From NCBI RefSeq assembly GCF_022484265.1, contig NZ_JAKVLR010000001.1, forward strand, positions 372,001 through 436,000: a stretch of DNA of 64,000 nt, given 5' to 3'. Positions 8,333-16,330 of the stretch are shown here, piece after piece; within the stretch, counting starts at the first letter, position 1, and each line of letters opens with the position of its first letter. This DNA is from Companilactobacillus sp. (GTDB lineage: Bacteria > Bacillota > Bacilli > Lactobacillales > Lactobacillaceae). Both the position numbers and the translations under genes were made by a program. Below the pieces are notes generated by a model. It was not told where the DNA came from. It worked only from the letters and a program-made list of their open reading frames with translations, and searched no databases.

Positions 8333-9511
8333 TTATAAATTTTGTAGAACTGCAGCACCCATGGCTTTAGCCGCAATAATTAAACAATCCTCATCCATAT
8401 AGAAATTGGGACTATGATGCGGGTGATTGGCACCATCTTTAGTTTGACATCCAACGTAGAAAAAGCAGCTCGGACGATCTTGCGCAAAATAAGCAAAGTC
8501 TTCAGAGGGGTCTTGTGGACCGCAGTCAAAAATCTTCGTCAATTCAGGAATCTTTGCACCGTCTATTGCTGAAACGACCCTTTGCGTTAAATCAGGATCA
8601 TTGTATAAGACGGGATAATTGTCATCGTAATCGATTTTAGATGTGACATTGAACATGTCGCAAATGCCATCCGCAATTTTTTCAATCCGTTCTCTGATCA
8701 GTTTTCTGGTTGACTCTTTCATGATCCTAACATCGCCTTTGAGTTCAACAGAGGCTTTGATAGCGTTATTTGATCCAACTCCATCAAATGATCCTATTGT
8801 TACGCTAGCTGTATCAAATGGGTCAATATTGCGTGATACAACCGTTTGTAATGCGGTAACAAAATAACTTCCCGCTACGATGGCATCTTTTGCTAGATGA
8901 GGCATTGAAGCATGTCCACCAGCCCCGGTAAATGTAATAGTAAAGCTGGCTCGTCCAGTTTGGGTTTCTTTTGTGTGATATGCAATCGTACCAGTGGGCA
9001 TTGACGACATTACATGAGCCCCAATTACATTATCGACATCTTCTAAAACTCCAGCATCGATCATTGACTTGGCGCCACCTGGTGAGATCTCTTCAGCTGG
9101 TTGATGGATAATTCTAATTTTTCCATGCAGCTGATTCTTTAATTCATTTAATGTTTTCGCCAAAACCATCATATAAGCTGTGTGACCGTCGTGACCACAA
9201 GCATGCATAACACCAGAATTTTCTGACTTGAACGGCAAATCATTGTCTTCTTGGATAGCTAAAGCGTCAAAGTCGGCTCTTAGAGCAATCGTTTTGCCAG
9301 GTCGTCCAGAATCGATATCAACTACGATTCCGTATCCAGATCCATAGTTCTTAGTTTCAATTCCTAAATCGTGATAATAATTTTTGATATACTCAGCAGT
9401 ATGCTGTTCCTTAAATGAGACCTCTGGATGCTGATGAAAATAACGTCTCAAATTGATAATTTCATCTTGATACCCATCTAATTTCGTGAACAATTCTTCC
9501 TCTAGTTTCAT
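8333..9511 (-). CDS. M20 family amidohydrolase (N-acyl-amino-acid/hippurate hydrolase type)
   Basis: 392 residues, full length. It carries the metal-binding signatures of the M20D amidohydrolases: HACGHDGH near residue 100, HQPAEE, a conserved His in GAHVMSSMPTG, and HHSPNF near the C-terminus. The lid domain starts with GGHASMPH. These cytosolic enzymes use two metal ions to release an amino acid from an N-acyl or aromatic amide; the exact substrate cannot be read from the sequence. AAGGAGGAC lies 8 nt before the ATG. It is convergent with the DUF2207 gene, with element E1 between them. Confidence 0.9.
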   Translation of the reverse strand: MKLEEELFTKLDGYQDEIINLRRYFHQHPEVSFKEQHTAEYIKNYYHDLGIETKNYGSGYGIVVDIDSGRPGKTIALRADFDALAIQEDNDLPFKSENSGVMHACGHDGHTAYMMVLAKTLNELKNQLHGKIRIIHQPAEEISPGGAKSMIDAGVLEDVDNVIGAHVMSSMPTGTIAYHTKETQTGRASFTITFTGAGGHASMPHLAKDAIVAGSYFVTALQTVVSRNIDPFDTASVTIGSFDGVGSNNAIKASVELKGDVRIMKESTRKLIRERIEKIADGICDMFNVTSKIDYDDNYPVLYNDPDLTQRVVSAIDGAKIPELTKIFDCGPQDPSEDFAYFAQDRPSCFFYVGCQTKDGANHPHHSPNFYMDEDCLIIAAKAMGAAVLQNL

Positions 9512-9544
9512 CTAATGTCCTCCTTGAAAACACCATTACATATA

Positions 9545-9651
9545 CCCTAACACTACTTGATAGTAGAGTGGGGGGAACAATTATAGGACTTATTACTTCG
9601 CTTTTATTACAAGACTGCTTATATTCATGGTCAATATAAAAAGAAATATTG
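9545..9651 (+). promoter_or_regulatory. Conserved upstream region of the duplicated small gene, copy 1
   Basis: CCCTAACA, then TTGATAGTAGAGTGGGGGG, then TTATTACTTC and TGCTTATATTCATGG are all preserved in the same order upstream of copy 2 (11152-11261). TATATT fits a -10 box. Here the ribosome site is AAAGAAAT rather than the AAGGAG of copy 2. Confidence 0.5.
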
Positions 9652-9857
9652 ATGGTGACTAACAAAAAAATTTAATTAGCTCTGATCATGTTATTCCTGA
9701 TTGGACTACAGCACTAGATATTGAAGGTTTAAATGCATTTTTAAATGACAATCCAATATTTTATACATACTCAAAATTTACCCAACTGTATAAATTATTC
9801 GTTAATGCTTATTGGAAATTCATCAGGGATAAAAACGTACATACCAGAAATGTGTAA
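9652..9857 (+). pseudogene. Frameshifted copy of the 75-residue unknown protein encoded at 11262
   Basis: After ATGGTGACTAAC, a run of seven A replaces the eight bases GAAAAGAA of the intact copy, so the frame meets TAA after seven codons. In the shifted frame the homology continues: NLISSDHVIPDWTTALDIEG, LNAFLNDNPIF, then a diverged middle and NAYWKFIRDK, ending at 9857. This is a single-base loss in a homopolymer, so slippage, a recent mutation or a sequencing error are all possible. The weaker ribosome site and diverged C-terminal half favour a decaying copy. Confidence 0.75.
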
Positions 9858-9872
9858 AAAATTGCAAACTTA

Positions 9873-9922
9873 AAAAGGATATTTCTCAAATGTATAAAAG
9901 GAGAAATACCCTTTTATTTTTT
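9873..9922 (+). terminator. Intrinsic terminator after the pseudogene
   Basis: AAAAGGATATTTCTC pairs with GAGAAATACCCTTTT (one mismatch) around a 12-nt loop, followed by ATTTTTTATT. Confidence 0.8.
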
Positions 9923-10200
9923 ATTAATATATTCATTGGTTGTTGCTGTAGTTTTGAGATAAAGTGGCATATTCTTATTACGAAACATGAATCATTATCG
10001 TTTTTTAGCTGGTGATTCTACTTAATAAGGGGGGGTTCCATTAATAAATAAATTTGGTAAAAAAGAACCCGGTTTTGTAATTCCAAGTTGAGGTAATCAT
10101 CCCAATGGATGAATCAATTTTATATGTTATAGCTTCAAAATACTTGGATATAATGTTTTAGCGCTTAATTAATGATAGGGAAAAGGGAGAAATTTATATT
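9923..10200 (+). promoter_or_regulatory. AT-rich intergenic region with putative promoter of the surface-protein gene
   Basis: No coding region is apparent. TATAAT at 10149-10154 is the best -10, with only a weak -35. TCATCC-CAAT-GGATGA (about 10098-10113) is a short perfect inverted repeat upstream of it that could be an operator. AAGGGAG (10184-10189 region) is the ribosome site, 11 nt before the ATG. A GGGTTC/GAACCC pair spans 10027-10075. Confidence 0.45.
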
Positions 10201-10899
10201 ATGTTTAATACATTACAAGGTAACAACGCTAAGAAAGCTGTTAAAATCAGTGTCATTACATTAGCATCAGCAGTCGTACTTTCAGTCCCATTTGTTGGAA
10301 CCACCGTTAAAGCTGCAACCGTTGATGGTGCAGCCGCTAAGACAGAACAAGTATCACAAGAACCAGTACAAAAGCAAGAAACATATAAATCAGTATCAGT
10401 AACACCTAAAGCAACACAAGAAGTTACACCAGAACAAACAACACCTAAAACAACGGTAACACCTGTAACTTATAATGTTAATTATGGTTCAATAGCTAAC
10501 GAAACTGATGATGTAAATGGTGGCGTATTTACAGGAGAATCACAAGATACAGGAGAATCACTAGATAATGGTATGGTAAAGAACCAAGATGGTTCATATG
10601 GTGTCAAACCTATTGAAAGTGACTTTACACATCAATGGGCACTTCCACATGATTCAGAAGGTTCAGAACCTGTCCAAGGTGCTGCTGCCCCAGCAACTAA
10701 TTCTTCATCACGCGCAATAAAATCATCTACTACTCCTTCAGTTACTGGCCAATCAACATCATTATCAGCCCCAGCTTCACAATCAGGAATGAAGACGTTC
10801 CCTCAAACTGGTGAAGATCACAATCCCATCATTGGTGCTTTTGGTGGTTTATTAGCTGTTATCGCTTCAGTACTGGGATTCAAGAAACGTAACGCATAA
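10201..10899 (+). CDS. Sortase-anchored surface protein with FPQTG sorting signal
   Basis: 232 residues. A long signal peptide has a charged N-region (NNAKKAVKIS), a hydrophobic core and likely cleavage after VKAA near residue 38. The mature part is low-complexity Thr/Val/Gln/Pro/Lys-rich to about 100, then a ~60-residue stretch without recognisable domain (NYGSIANETDDVNGGVFTG), then a Ser/Ala/Thr spacer. The C-terminus is a sorting signal: FPQTGE, a hydrophobic helix (IIGAFGGLLAVIASVLGF) and KKRNA. The first position is Phe rather than Leu. With only ~150 mature residues it may be a short wall-exposed linker protein. Two copies of an unknown small gene flank it. Confidence 0.85.
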   Translation: MFNTLQGNNAKKAVKISVITLASAVVLSVPFVGTTVKAATVDGAAAKTEQVSQEPVQKQETYKSVSVTPKATQEVTPEQTTPKTTVTPVTYNVNYGSIANETDDVNGGVFTGESQDTGESLDNGMVKNQDGSYGVKPIESDFTHQWALPHDSEGSEPVQGAAAPATNSSSRAIKSSTTPSVTGQSTSLSAPASQSGMKTFPQTGEDHNPIIGAFGGLLAVIASVLGFKKRNA

Positions 10900-10950
10900 T
10901 TGTATATTAAAAACTTTTCTACAGACATTTTAAAACTTCAAAAATTAACA

Positions 10951-10990
10951 TTAATGAGATTGGGAATACCCGGTCTCATTATTTATTTAA
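10951..10990 (+). terminator. Intrinsic terminator after the surface-protein gene
   Basis: AATGAGA-TT-GGG-AATA-CCC-GG-TCTCATT followed by ATTTATTT; the stem has a small symmetric internal loop. Confidence 0.75.
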
Positions 10991-11151
10991 ATTACTTAAT
11001 AACTTTTAGTATTATGGGGATCGAGTGTATACAGATCCATTATTCATTTAAACGACAATTCAATCGATTTAATGGAAAGTACAAATGATTTTGTCAATAA
11101 TTCCTGCTATAATTTCATCTAATTTTCTGCTTATTAAACCCATCGTATGTG
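10991..11151. other. Intergenic AT-rich stretch, nothing assigned
   Basis: Short overlapping open frames are present but lack ribosome sites or recognisable protein features. ATGGGGATC and GATCCAT around 11015-11042 form a weak hairpin. Confidence 0.5.
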
Positions 11152-11261
11152 CCCTAACAATTCTTGATAGTAGAGTGGGGGGACACCTTTTTAGAACTTA
11201 TTACTTCACTTTTATTGTTAACCTGCTTATACTCATGGAGCAATATAAAAAAGGAGTATTG
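11152..11261 (+). promoter_or_regulatory. Conserved upstream region of the duplicated small gene, copy 2
   Basis: Same ordered blocks as at 9545-9651: CCCTAACA, TTGATAGTAGAGTGGGGGG, TTATTACTTC, TGCTTATACTCATGG. TATACT is a plausible -10, with TTCACT 17 nt upstream as a poor -35. AAGGAG at 11251-11256 is the ribosome site. Confidence 0.5.
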
Positions 11262-11489
11262 ATGATGACTAACGAAAAGAATTTAATTAGCTCGGATGAT
11301 GTTATTCCTGATTGGGCAACATCAATTGACATTGATGGTCTAAACGATTTTTTAAATGATAATCCAATTTTTCAAAAAACTAAACATCACACTTATACGC
11401 AGACAGAAATGGATAATAAACACAAGCTCTTAGTCAGTGCTTATTGGAAATTTCTCTTGGATAAAAAGGATCACACAAAGCAAATTTAA
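11262..11489 (+). CDS. Small protein of unknown function, intact copy of a duplicated gene
   Basis: 75 residues, MMTNEKNLISSDDVIPDWAT onward, probably cytosolic: no signal peptide or membrane segment. The N-terminal half is acidic and holds a repeated-looking SIDIDGLNDFLNDNP; the C-terminal half is basic with SAYWKFLLDKK. ATG at 11262 or 11265 both follow AAGGAG, with 5- or 8-nt spacing. A frameshifted copy with the same upstream region lies 1.6 kb upstream, on the other side of the surface-protein gene. I do not recognise the family. Size and charge are compatible with an immunity or regulatory protein, but nothing shows this directly. Confidence 0.65.
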   Translation: MMTNEKNLISSDDVIPDWATSIDIDGLNDFLNDNPIFQKTKHHTYTQTEMDNKHKLLVSAYWKFLLDKKDHTKQI

Positions 11490-11532
11490 AAAGCAAATGA
11501 GATTGAATTTTACGATCTCATTTGCTTTTTTG
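11488..11532. terminator. Intrinsic terminator between small gene and maa
   Basis: AAAAGCAAATGAGAT pairs with ATCTCATTTGCTTTT around an 11-nt loop, flanked by A and T runs, so it can serve both convergent genes. Confidence 0.85.
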
Positions 11533-12150
11533 TTATTTTAATTCATTCCAAGGTATTAGATGATTTTTGAAATAATATTTTTGATCATGCTCGTTGACTT
11601 CACGAAGCACTCGAGCTGGATTACCAACAGCGACAACATTGTCAGGCAGATTTTTGGTAACGATTGCTCCAGCACCAGCAATCACGTTATCACCAATTGT
11701 GATGCCTGGTAGTACGATTACGCCGGCACCAAGCCAACAATTTTTTCCAACATGGACAGAAGCATTGTATTGGTAGCCAGACTTTCTCAAATCTGGTTGA
11801 ATTGGATGTCCAGCGGTAGCAATTGTCACATTTGGACCAATTAAAGTATAATCGCCAACATAAATGTGCGTATCGTCAACTAAAGTGAGATTAAAATTAG
11901 CATAGACATTTTTACCAAAATGCACGTGGCGACCGCCAAAGTTAGCATAAAATGGCGTTTCGATATAGCAATTTGGACCAATGTCAGCAAACATCTCTGA
12001 CAAAAGAGCTTGTTTTTTTGCTGATTCTGAATGCCTTAGCTGATTGTAATCAAATAGTTGATCCATGTACTCAGCTTGTTTGTTTGATAATTCCGGATCA
12101 TCTGGTAGATATAATTCTTCGGTGTGGAGTTTGTCGTGGTTTTCAGTCAT
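11533..12150 (-). CDS. maa: Maltose/galactoside O-acetyltransferase family protein
   Basis: 205 residues of the left-handed beta-helix acetyltransferase family. Hexapeptide-type repeats run from about 58 to 190 (VHFGKNVYANFNLTL, VGDYTLIGPNVTI, VGKNCWLGAGVIVLPGITIG, GAGAIVTKNLP). His115 in TAGHP sits at the position of the catalytic His of E. coli galactoside acetyltransferase. The N-terminus has the helical Maa/LacA cap (LPDDPELSNKQAEYMDQL). The enzyme transfers acetyl from acetyl-CoA to a sugar hydroxyl; the natural acceptor is unknown. It is convergent with the small gene. Confidence 0.88.
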   Translation of the reverse strand: MTENHDKLHTEELYLPDDPELSNKQAEYMDQLFDYNQLRHSESAKKQALLSEMFADIGPNCYIETPFYANFGGRHVHFGKNVYANFNLTLVDDTHIYVGDYTLIGPNVTIATAGHPIQPDLRKSGYQYNASVHVGKNCWLGAGVIVLPGITIGDNVIAGAGAIVTKNLPDNVVAVGNPARVLREVNEHDQKYYFKNHLIPWNELK

Positions 12151-12320
12151 AAATTGATCCTCTCAACAAAATTATTTGTGTTCTATGTTTTTTATTATCT
12201 CATGAGTTAGTGAGGATTGCGTCAGAGATTTTTGCTTGAGGGGAGAGCTAAATACGATGTAGATTCAATAATCATATTCAAGGTTACATAATATATATTA
12301 TACGAAGTAACATTTTTGAG

Positions 12321-12349
12321 AAAAATAACCGACCTCGCGATCAGTTATC
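12321..12349 (-). terminator. Intrinsic terminator after the metallophosphoesterase gene
   Basis: Read on the minus strand, GATAACTGA pairs with TCGGTTATT (one G-U pair), followed by TTTT. Confidence 0.65.
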
Positions 12350-12358
12350 TGCCTAATA

Positions 12359-13222
12359 TTAAAAATGATGTTTCCGTAACTTTTTAAAGTAATTAATAAC
12401 GTCTTCTCGATATCCATATTGCTGATTATATTTTTTCAAGGAATCTAAATCATGTGTACTAGCTTTACCTGTATGCAGCAAATAATCATATAACTCGATA
12501 TATGGCAACTGCAATTGCTTAGCTAAATCTAGTTCTGCTTTGACGTCGTATGAGGCGCGTTTAAAGGACACGTTCGAATATCCAGACGAATCAATGTCCA
12601 AGATGGCGTATTCTGCACGAAGATCATCGCTAAACTTTTGCCAACGTGTGTATGGTTCGCCAATCGATCCAGGGTTGATGATCATCTGGTCCTCAGAAGT
12701 CGTACGCATAACTTGATGATGCGTATGACCATAAAATGCCATATCGACCGAGTTATTTTCCACGAGCTCATCAAAGTTTCCTTGGATCTCGTAAGGCAAC
12801 AGTTCATGTCCAGAATTCTTGAAGGTGAAGTTATGCGATAACTGGAGGTTCAGACCGTTGATCGTCAAATTTTTGTAGGTCGGTGCATTCTTTAATTGCT
12901 GATAATTTGCTACGGTCATGGTATCGGATAAGTATTCGACCATTCTAGCAACATGGATGTACCCGTCATTGTCAAAGTCGAGATACTTTTCATTGTCATG
13001 CATGATATGAATTACGATATCGTCCCAATTTCCACGAATAAACGCCGTTAAATTAAGGTTATTGAGCCGATCAAAGATATCATTTACTCCAGGTCCAGGA
13101 GTCAGAAGGTCGCCTAAAAACCAATATTCGGTAATATTTTCGGTTTGCAGCTGCTTTAAAACTGTATCCAATGCAGTCACATTGCCATGTATGTCAGATA
13201 AAATTGCAATTCTATGGTCCAT
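12359..13222 (-). CDS. Calcineurin-like metallophosphoesterase (YfcE-related)
   Basis: 287 residues. All the metal-binding motifs of the superfamily are present in order: SDIHGN at 9-14, GDLLTPGP near 37, GNWDD near 65, GHTHHQ near 160 and NPGSIGEPY near 180. The C-terminal ~60 residues (ASYDVKAELDLAKQLQLPY) form an extra helical part seen in lactobacillus homologues. It is presumably a cytosolic phosphodiesterase; the substrate is not predictable. AGGAGG precedes the ATG by 8 nt. recQ lies upstream on the same strand, about 70 bp away. Confidence 0.85.
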   Translation of the reverse strand: MDHRIAILSDIHGNVTALDTVLKQLQTENITEYWFLGDLLTPGPGVNDIFDRLNNLNLTAFIRGNWDDIVIHIMHDNEKYLDFDNDGYIHVARMVEYLSDTMTVANYQQLKNAPTYKNLTINGLNLQLSHNFTFKNSGHELLPYEIQGNFDELVENNSVDMAFYGHTHHQVMRTTSEDQMIINPGSIGEPYTRWQKFSDDLRAEYAILDIDSSGYSNVSFKRASYDVKAELDLAKQLQLPYIELYDYLLHTGKASTHDLDSLKKYNQQYGYREDVINYFKKLRKHHF

Positions 13223-13291
13223 GGTTCTTCCTCCTAGGTGTGGGATTTGTTTGTTTTAGATGTTTTCGTAAAACATTTATTCAAACAAATA

Positions 13292-15085
13292 CTACGAAGC
13301 TTGATATTCTTTGATCTCGTGAATGAATTTGTCGCCATATCTTTCTAATTTGGCATGACCCACGCCAGAAACTGTCAAAAATTCTGAGCTATTTTTAGGC
13401 ATGATCTGCGCCATATCACGTAATGTACGGTCAGAAAAAATCACAAACGGCGGAACGTCAGCTGCATGCGCCAAATTAAGTCGCAATTTACGGAGGCGTT
13501 CGAATAATTGTTGATCGTAATTGCCATCATCATCCATGATCGGACGTCTAGCTTGTGTGATTTTCGTCTCTCGACGTTTAACTTCTAACTCGCCCTTGAG
13601 TACTTTTAATCCCTTGTGCGTCAACTGGATCAACGGATAAGGTCCTTCAGAAGTTCTCAAATAATCATTGGCAGTCAAAAAATCGATGAACTCTTCAATA
13701 AACTTCAAAGTTTCATCGTGCATTAGCCCAAAAGTACTTAATTTACCGAAATTGCGCCAGTCATTTGCAACATCAGGCTTGCCTGCTAACACGCTTGAAA
13801 CAGTCTTTTTACCATACTTTTGGTCCATTCTGACGACACAGCTCAAAGCCTTTTGAGTTTCTGAAGTCACATCATGTTCTGGCCTTTCATCCAAACAATT
13901 CGAGCAATGGCCACAAGGCTCAGTTTTGGTTTCACCAAAATACTTCAGGATATAATTCATCAAACAAAGTTCTGTTTGAGCATATTGATTCATTTCGCGA
14001 AGTTTCTCAGTCAAACTTTGCTTGTACTCATCATCTGCATCTGACTGTTCGATAAAGAAACGGTGAAGTCGCAGATCTGCTGGAGAATACAGCAAGATAG
14101 CCTCAGATGGTAAACCATCACGCCCTGCCCTACCTACTTCCTGGTAGTAACTTTCGATCGTACCGGGGATAGAATAGTGGATCACATAGCGGACGTTAGT
14201 CTTGTTGATTCCCATACCAAACGCATTAGTAGCAATGATCACATCAACTTCATCAAATAAAAATGCTTCTTGCATTTGGTGACGCACATCATCGTCTAAA
14301 CCGGCATGATATTTACCAACTTTGACACCCTTTTCTTTTAGATCCTCGTAAATTTTTTCAACATCTTTTCGCTTACCAGCATAGATGATTCCCGCTTCTC
14401 CAGGATGAGCTTGAACGTACTCTAAAATATAACGTGGTTTATTGACTCCACGTTCAATTTTCAAAGCTAAATTAGACCTTTCAAAACCAGTTTTGACAAC
14501 ATCAGCTGCATCGATGCCTAAAATATTCATCAAATCCTCTTGCACACGGTTAGTCGCAGTAGCCGTCAAAGCTAAAATTGGTGGATTCGTTGGCAATTGA
14601 TTCAAAGGTTCAATGATATTCAAATAGCTCGGACGAAAATCATGTCCCCAAGAAGATAAGACGTGAGCTTCATCGACGGCAATTAAATCAATTGGCAGAT
14701 TTGTCAGCCAATTAGAAAAATCCGGATTCTCGATCCGTTCAGGAGCAACGTACAGTAGTTTGACGGCCCCAGATTCGATATACCGCATTCTTTCATTTGC
14801 TTCAATGTAATTTAACGTACTATTAATAAAAGTTGCTGGAATATTCATTTCGTTAAGTCCATCAACCTGGTCTTTCATTAACGAGATCAATGGCGAGACC
14901 ACTAAAGTAACACCTGAAAACATCAAGGCTGGGATCTGGTAGCAAACTGATTTCCCGCCACCAGTTGGCATAATGCCTAAAGTTCTTTTACCATCAAGGA
15001 CGTTTTGAATTATCTGGAGTTGTCCAGGTCGAAATTCATCGTATCCGAAAGTGTCTTTTAATATTTCATTTGGACTGCTAATCAT
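13292..15085 (-). CDS. recQ: ATP-dependent DNA helicase RecQ
   Basis: 597 residues, the usual bacterial length. The helicase core begins FGYDEFRPGQ (motif 0), with Walker A MPTGGGKS near 42, DEAH in AVDEAHVLSSWGHDFRPSY near 138-155, TATAT, and motif VI QEVGRAGRDG near 316. The RQC zinc site has CLMNYILKYFGE...CGHCSNC. A winged helix and a C-terminal HRDC domain (LFERLRKLRLNLAHAADVPPF) complete it. It unwinds DNA 3' to 5' in recombinational repair. AAGGAG precedes the ATG. Confidence 0.96.
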   Translation of the reverse strand: MISSPNEILKDTFGYDEFRPGQLQIIQNVLDGKRTLGIMPTGGGKSVCYQIPALMFSGVTLVVSPLISLMKDQVDGLNEMNIPATFINSTLNYIEANERMRYIESGAVKLLYVAPERIENPDFSNWLTNLPIDLIAVDEAHVLSSWGHDFRPSYLNIIEPLNQLPTNPPILALTATATNRVQEDLMNILGIDAADVVKTGFERSNLALKIERGVNKPRYILEYVQAHPGEAGIIYAGKRKDVEKIYEDLKEKGVKVGKYHAGLDDDVRHQMQEAFLFDEVDVIIATNAFGMGINKTNVRYVIHYSIPGTIESYYQEVGRAGRDGLPSEAILLYSPADLRLHRFFIEQSDADDEYKQSLTEKLREMNQYAQTELCLMNYILKYFGETKTEPCGHCSNCLDERPEHDVTSETQKALSCVVRMDQKYGKKTVSSVLAGKPDVANDWRNFGKLSTFGLMHDETLKFIEEFIDFLTANDYLRTSEGPYPLIQLTHKGLKVLKGELEVKRRETKITQARRPIMDDDGNYDQQLFERLRKLRLNLAHAADVPPFVIFSDRTLRDMAQIMPKNSSEFLTVSGVGHAKLERYGDKFIHEIKEYQAS

Positions 15086-15130
15086 GAAGACTCCTTAAAC
15101 ATAATTCTTCGTCGTTTGAAAACAACGCCA

Positions 15131-15160
15131 TTGGTTGCATGAAAACTGCAACTATATAAT
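15131..15160 (+). promoter_or_regulatory. Putative promoter of the acyltransferase gene
   Basis: TTGGTT (15131-15136), 18-bp spacer, TATAAT (15155-15160). Transcription would start near 15167, leaving about 100 nt before the first ATG at 15269. Confidence 0.55.
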
Positions 15161-15268
15161 AATAGAATATCATTAACCGACGCAGTTAGTCGACGAAGTA
15201 AACTCATCAAAATAATCGAGGTAATCAAGATCCAAACTCAAATTGAAAAAGCCGATGTTGGCGACTTT

Positions 15269-16330
15269 ATGAAGGTATTTGCTTGTACAGCAGTTATCCT
15301 CCAATCTGTCCTAGCTTTTGGGATCACGAAAGATCCTTCACAGTTAAGTCAAAGTCTGATCGGCATTATTTACAACTTAGTCAAATTTACGGCACCAGTC
15401 TTTATCTTTGGCATTTTATACACCACGATTCGTACCACGCCGGATCAAGAAGAACGTGACTGGATAAATTACGCTAAAAATCAGTGGTCTGCTTTGTTTG
15501 TCCCGACGATTTATTGGACATTGATCTATCTAATACTGATACCATCAGTTCAGCAAAAACATCCCTACAATGATCTAGTTAGCTTTTTGTGGCAATTCGT
15601 TAATGGCAATGCTGCACCGCACCTTTGGTACAACACGATGATGTTGCAATTTATCATCTTAATGCCGCTATTTGTCTGGATCTACGATCAAAGTATTCGC
15701 TCAACCAAATTTTCTCTAATATTTTTCATTGTGGCTACATTGTTGTTCTTGACCTGGATCGGTTTTTATTACGAAAACATCTTTACTGGCAAGCTATCTA
15801 ACGAGCTGTACTTGTTTGATCGAGTCTTTATCAGCTTTTTCATTTATGCGCTCTTAGGCCTAATGTTCGTCAGATACCAAAATTTCTGCAAAAAAATTTT
15901 GACAAAATATTTATGGCTAGTCGTGATAATATTCGCAGTATCATTTCTGTACATCAACTGGGAACTAGCTAAATTCGGTTATCCAGTCAAATTGTCAAAT
16001 GCACCGTATTACAAATATTCGATGGTTGTTTATGACCTTTCGATAATTTTTTTGATAGCGGGACTAGCCTATTACTTGATCGAACGACAGAGTAAAATTT
16101 TACCTCTGATCCATTTCCTCAGTCAATACGCATATCGAGCCTATTTATCCAATGTCTTCTGGCTTTTTATTATCTGGAAATTGCTTGACCTAAATACAAA
16201 GTCAACCAACGTCTGGTCAGCAATCATCGTCAGCTATTGCTTTACTTGGCTGTTGTCATTTGCTTCAGCTTACTCATTTCACGAAGCCTGGCAATGGCTC
16301 AAACAGCATTTATTACAGATCAAGATTTAA
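15269..16330 (+). CDS. Acyltransferase-3 family membrane protein; true start uncertain
   Basis: 353 residues from the first ATG, with about ten transmembrane helices, characteristic of O-acyltransferases that modify surface polysaccharides. The ATG falls just before helix 1 (VFACTAVILQSVLAF) and has no good ribosome site. The frame stays open upstream to 15143 and encodes IQTQIEKADVGDF directly ahead, which looks like the usual polar N-terminus (xxxDVxFMKV). A GAGG at 15218-15221 sits 8 nt before an ATC codon at 15230; no in-frame ATG, GTG or TTG exists between 15143 and 15269. Acceptor polymer unknown. The 3' end overlaps the convergent HAD gene by 18 bp. Confidence 0.75.
   Translation: MKVFACTAVILQSVLAFGITKDPSQLSQSLIGIIYNLVKFTAPVFIFGILYTTIRTTPDQEERDWINYAKNQWSALFVPTIYWTLIYLILIPSVQQKHPYNDLVSFLWQFVNGNAAPHLWYNTMMLQFIILMPLFVWIYDQSIRSTKFSLIFFIVATLLFLTWIGFYYENIFTGKLSNELYLFDRVFISFFIYALLGLMFVRYQNFCKKILTKYLWLVVIIFAVSFLYINWELAKFGYPVKLSNAPYYKYSMVVYDLSIIFLIAGLAYYLIERQSKILPLIHFLSQYAYRAYLSNVFWLFIIWKLLDLNTKSTNVWSAIIVSYCFTWLLSFASAYSFHEAWQWLKQHLLQIKI

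Noticed and set aside
10900..11261. Two short open frames between the surface-protein terminator and the small gene
   Set aside because: No ribosome sites, no recognisable protein features, and they run through the terminator hairpin and the conserved leader.
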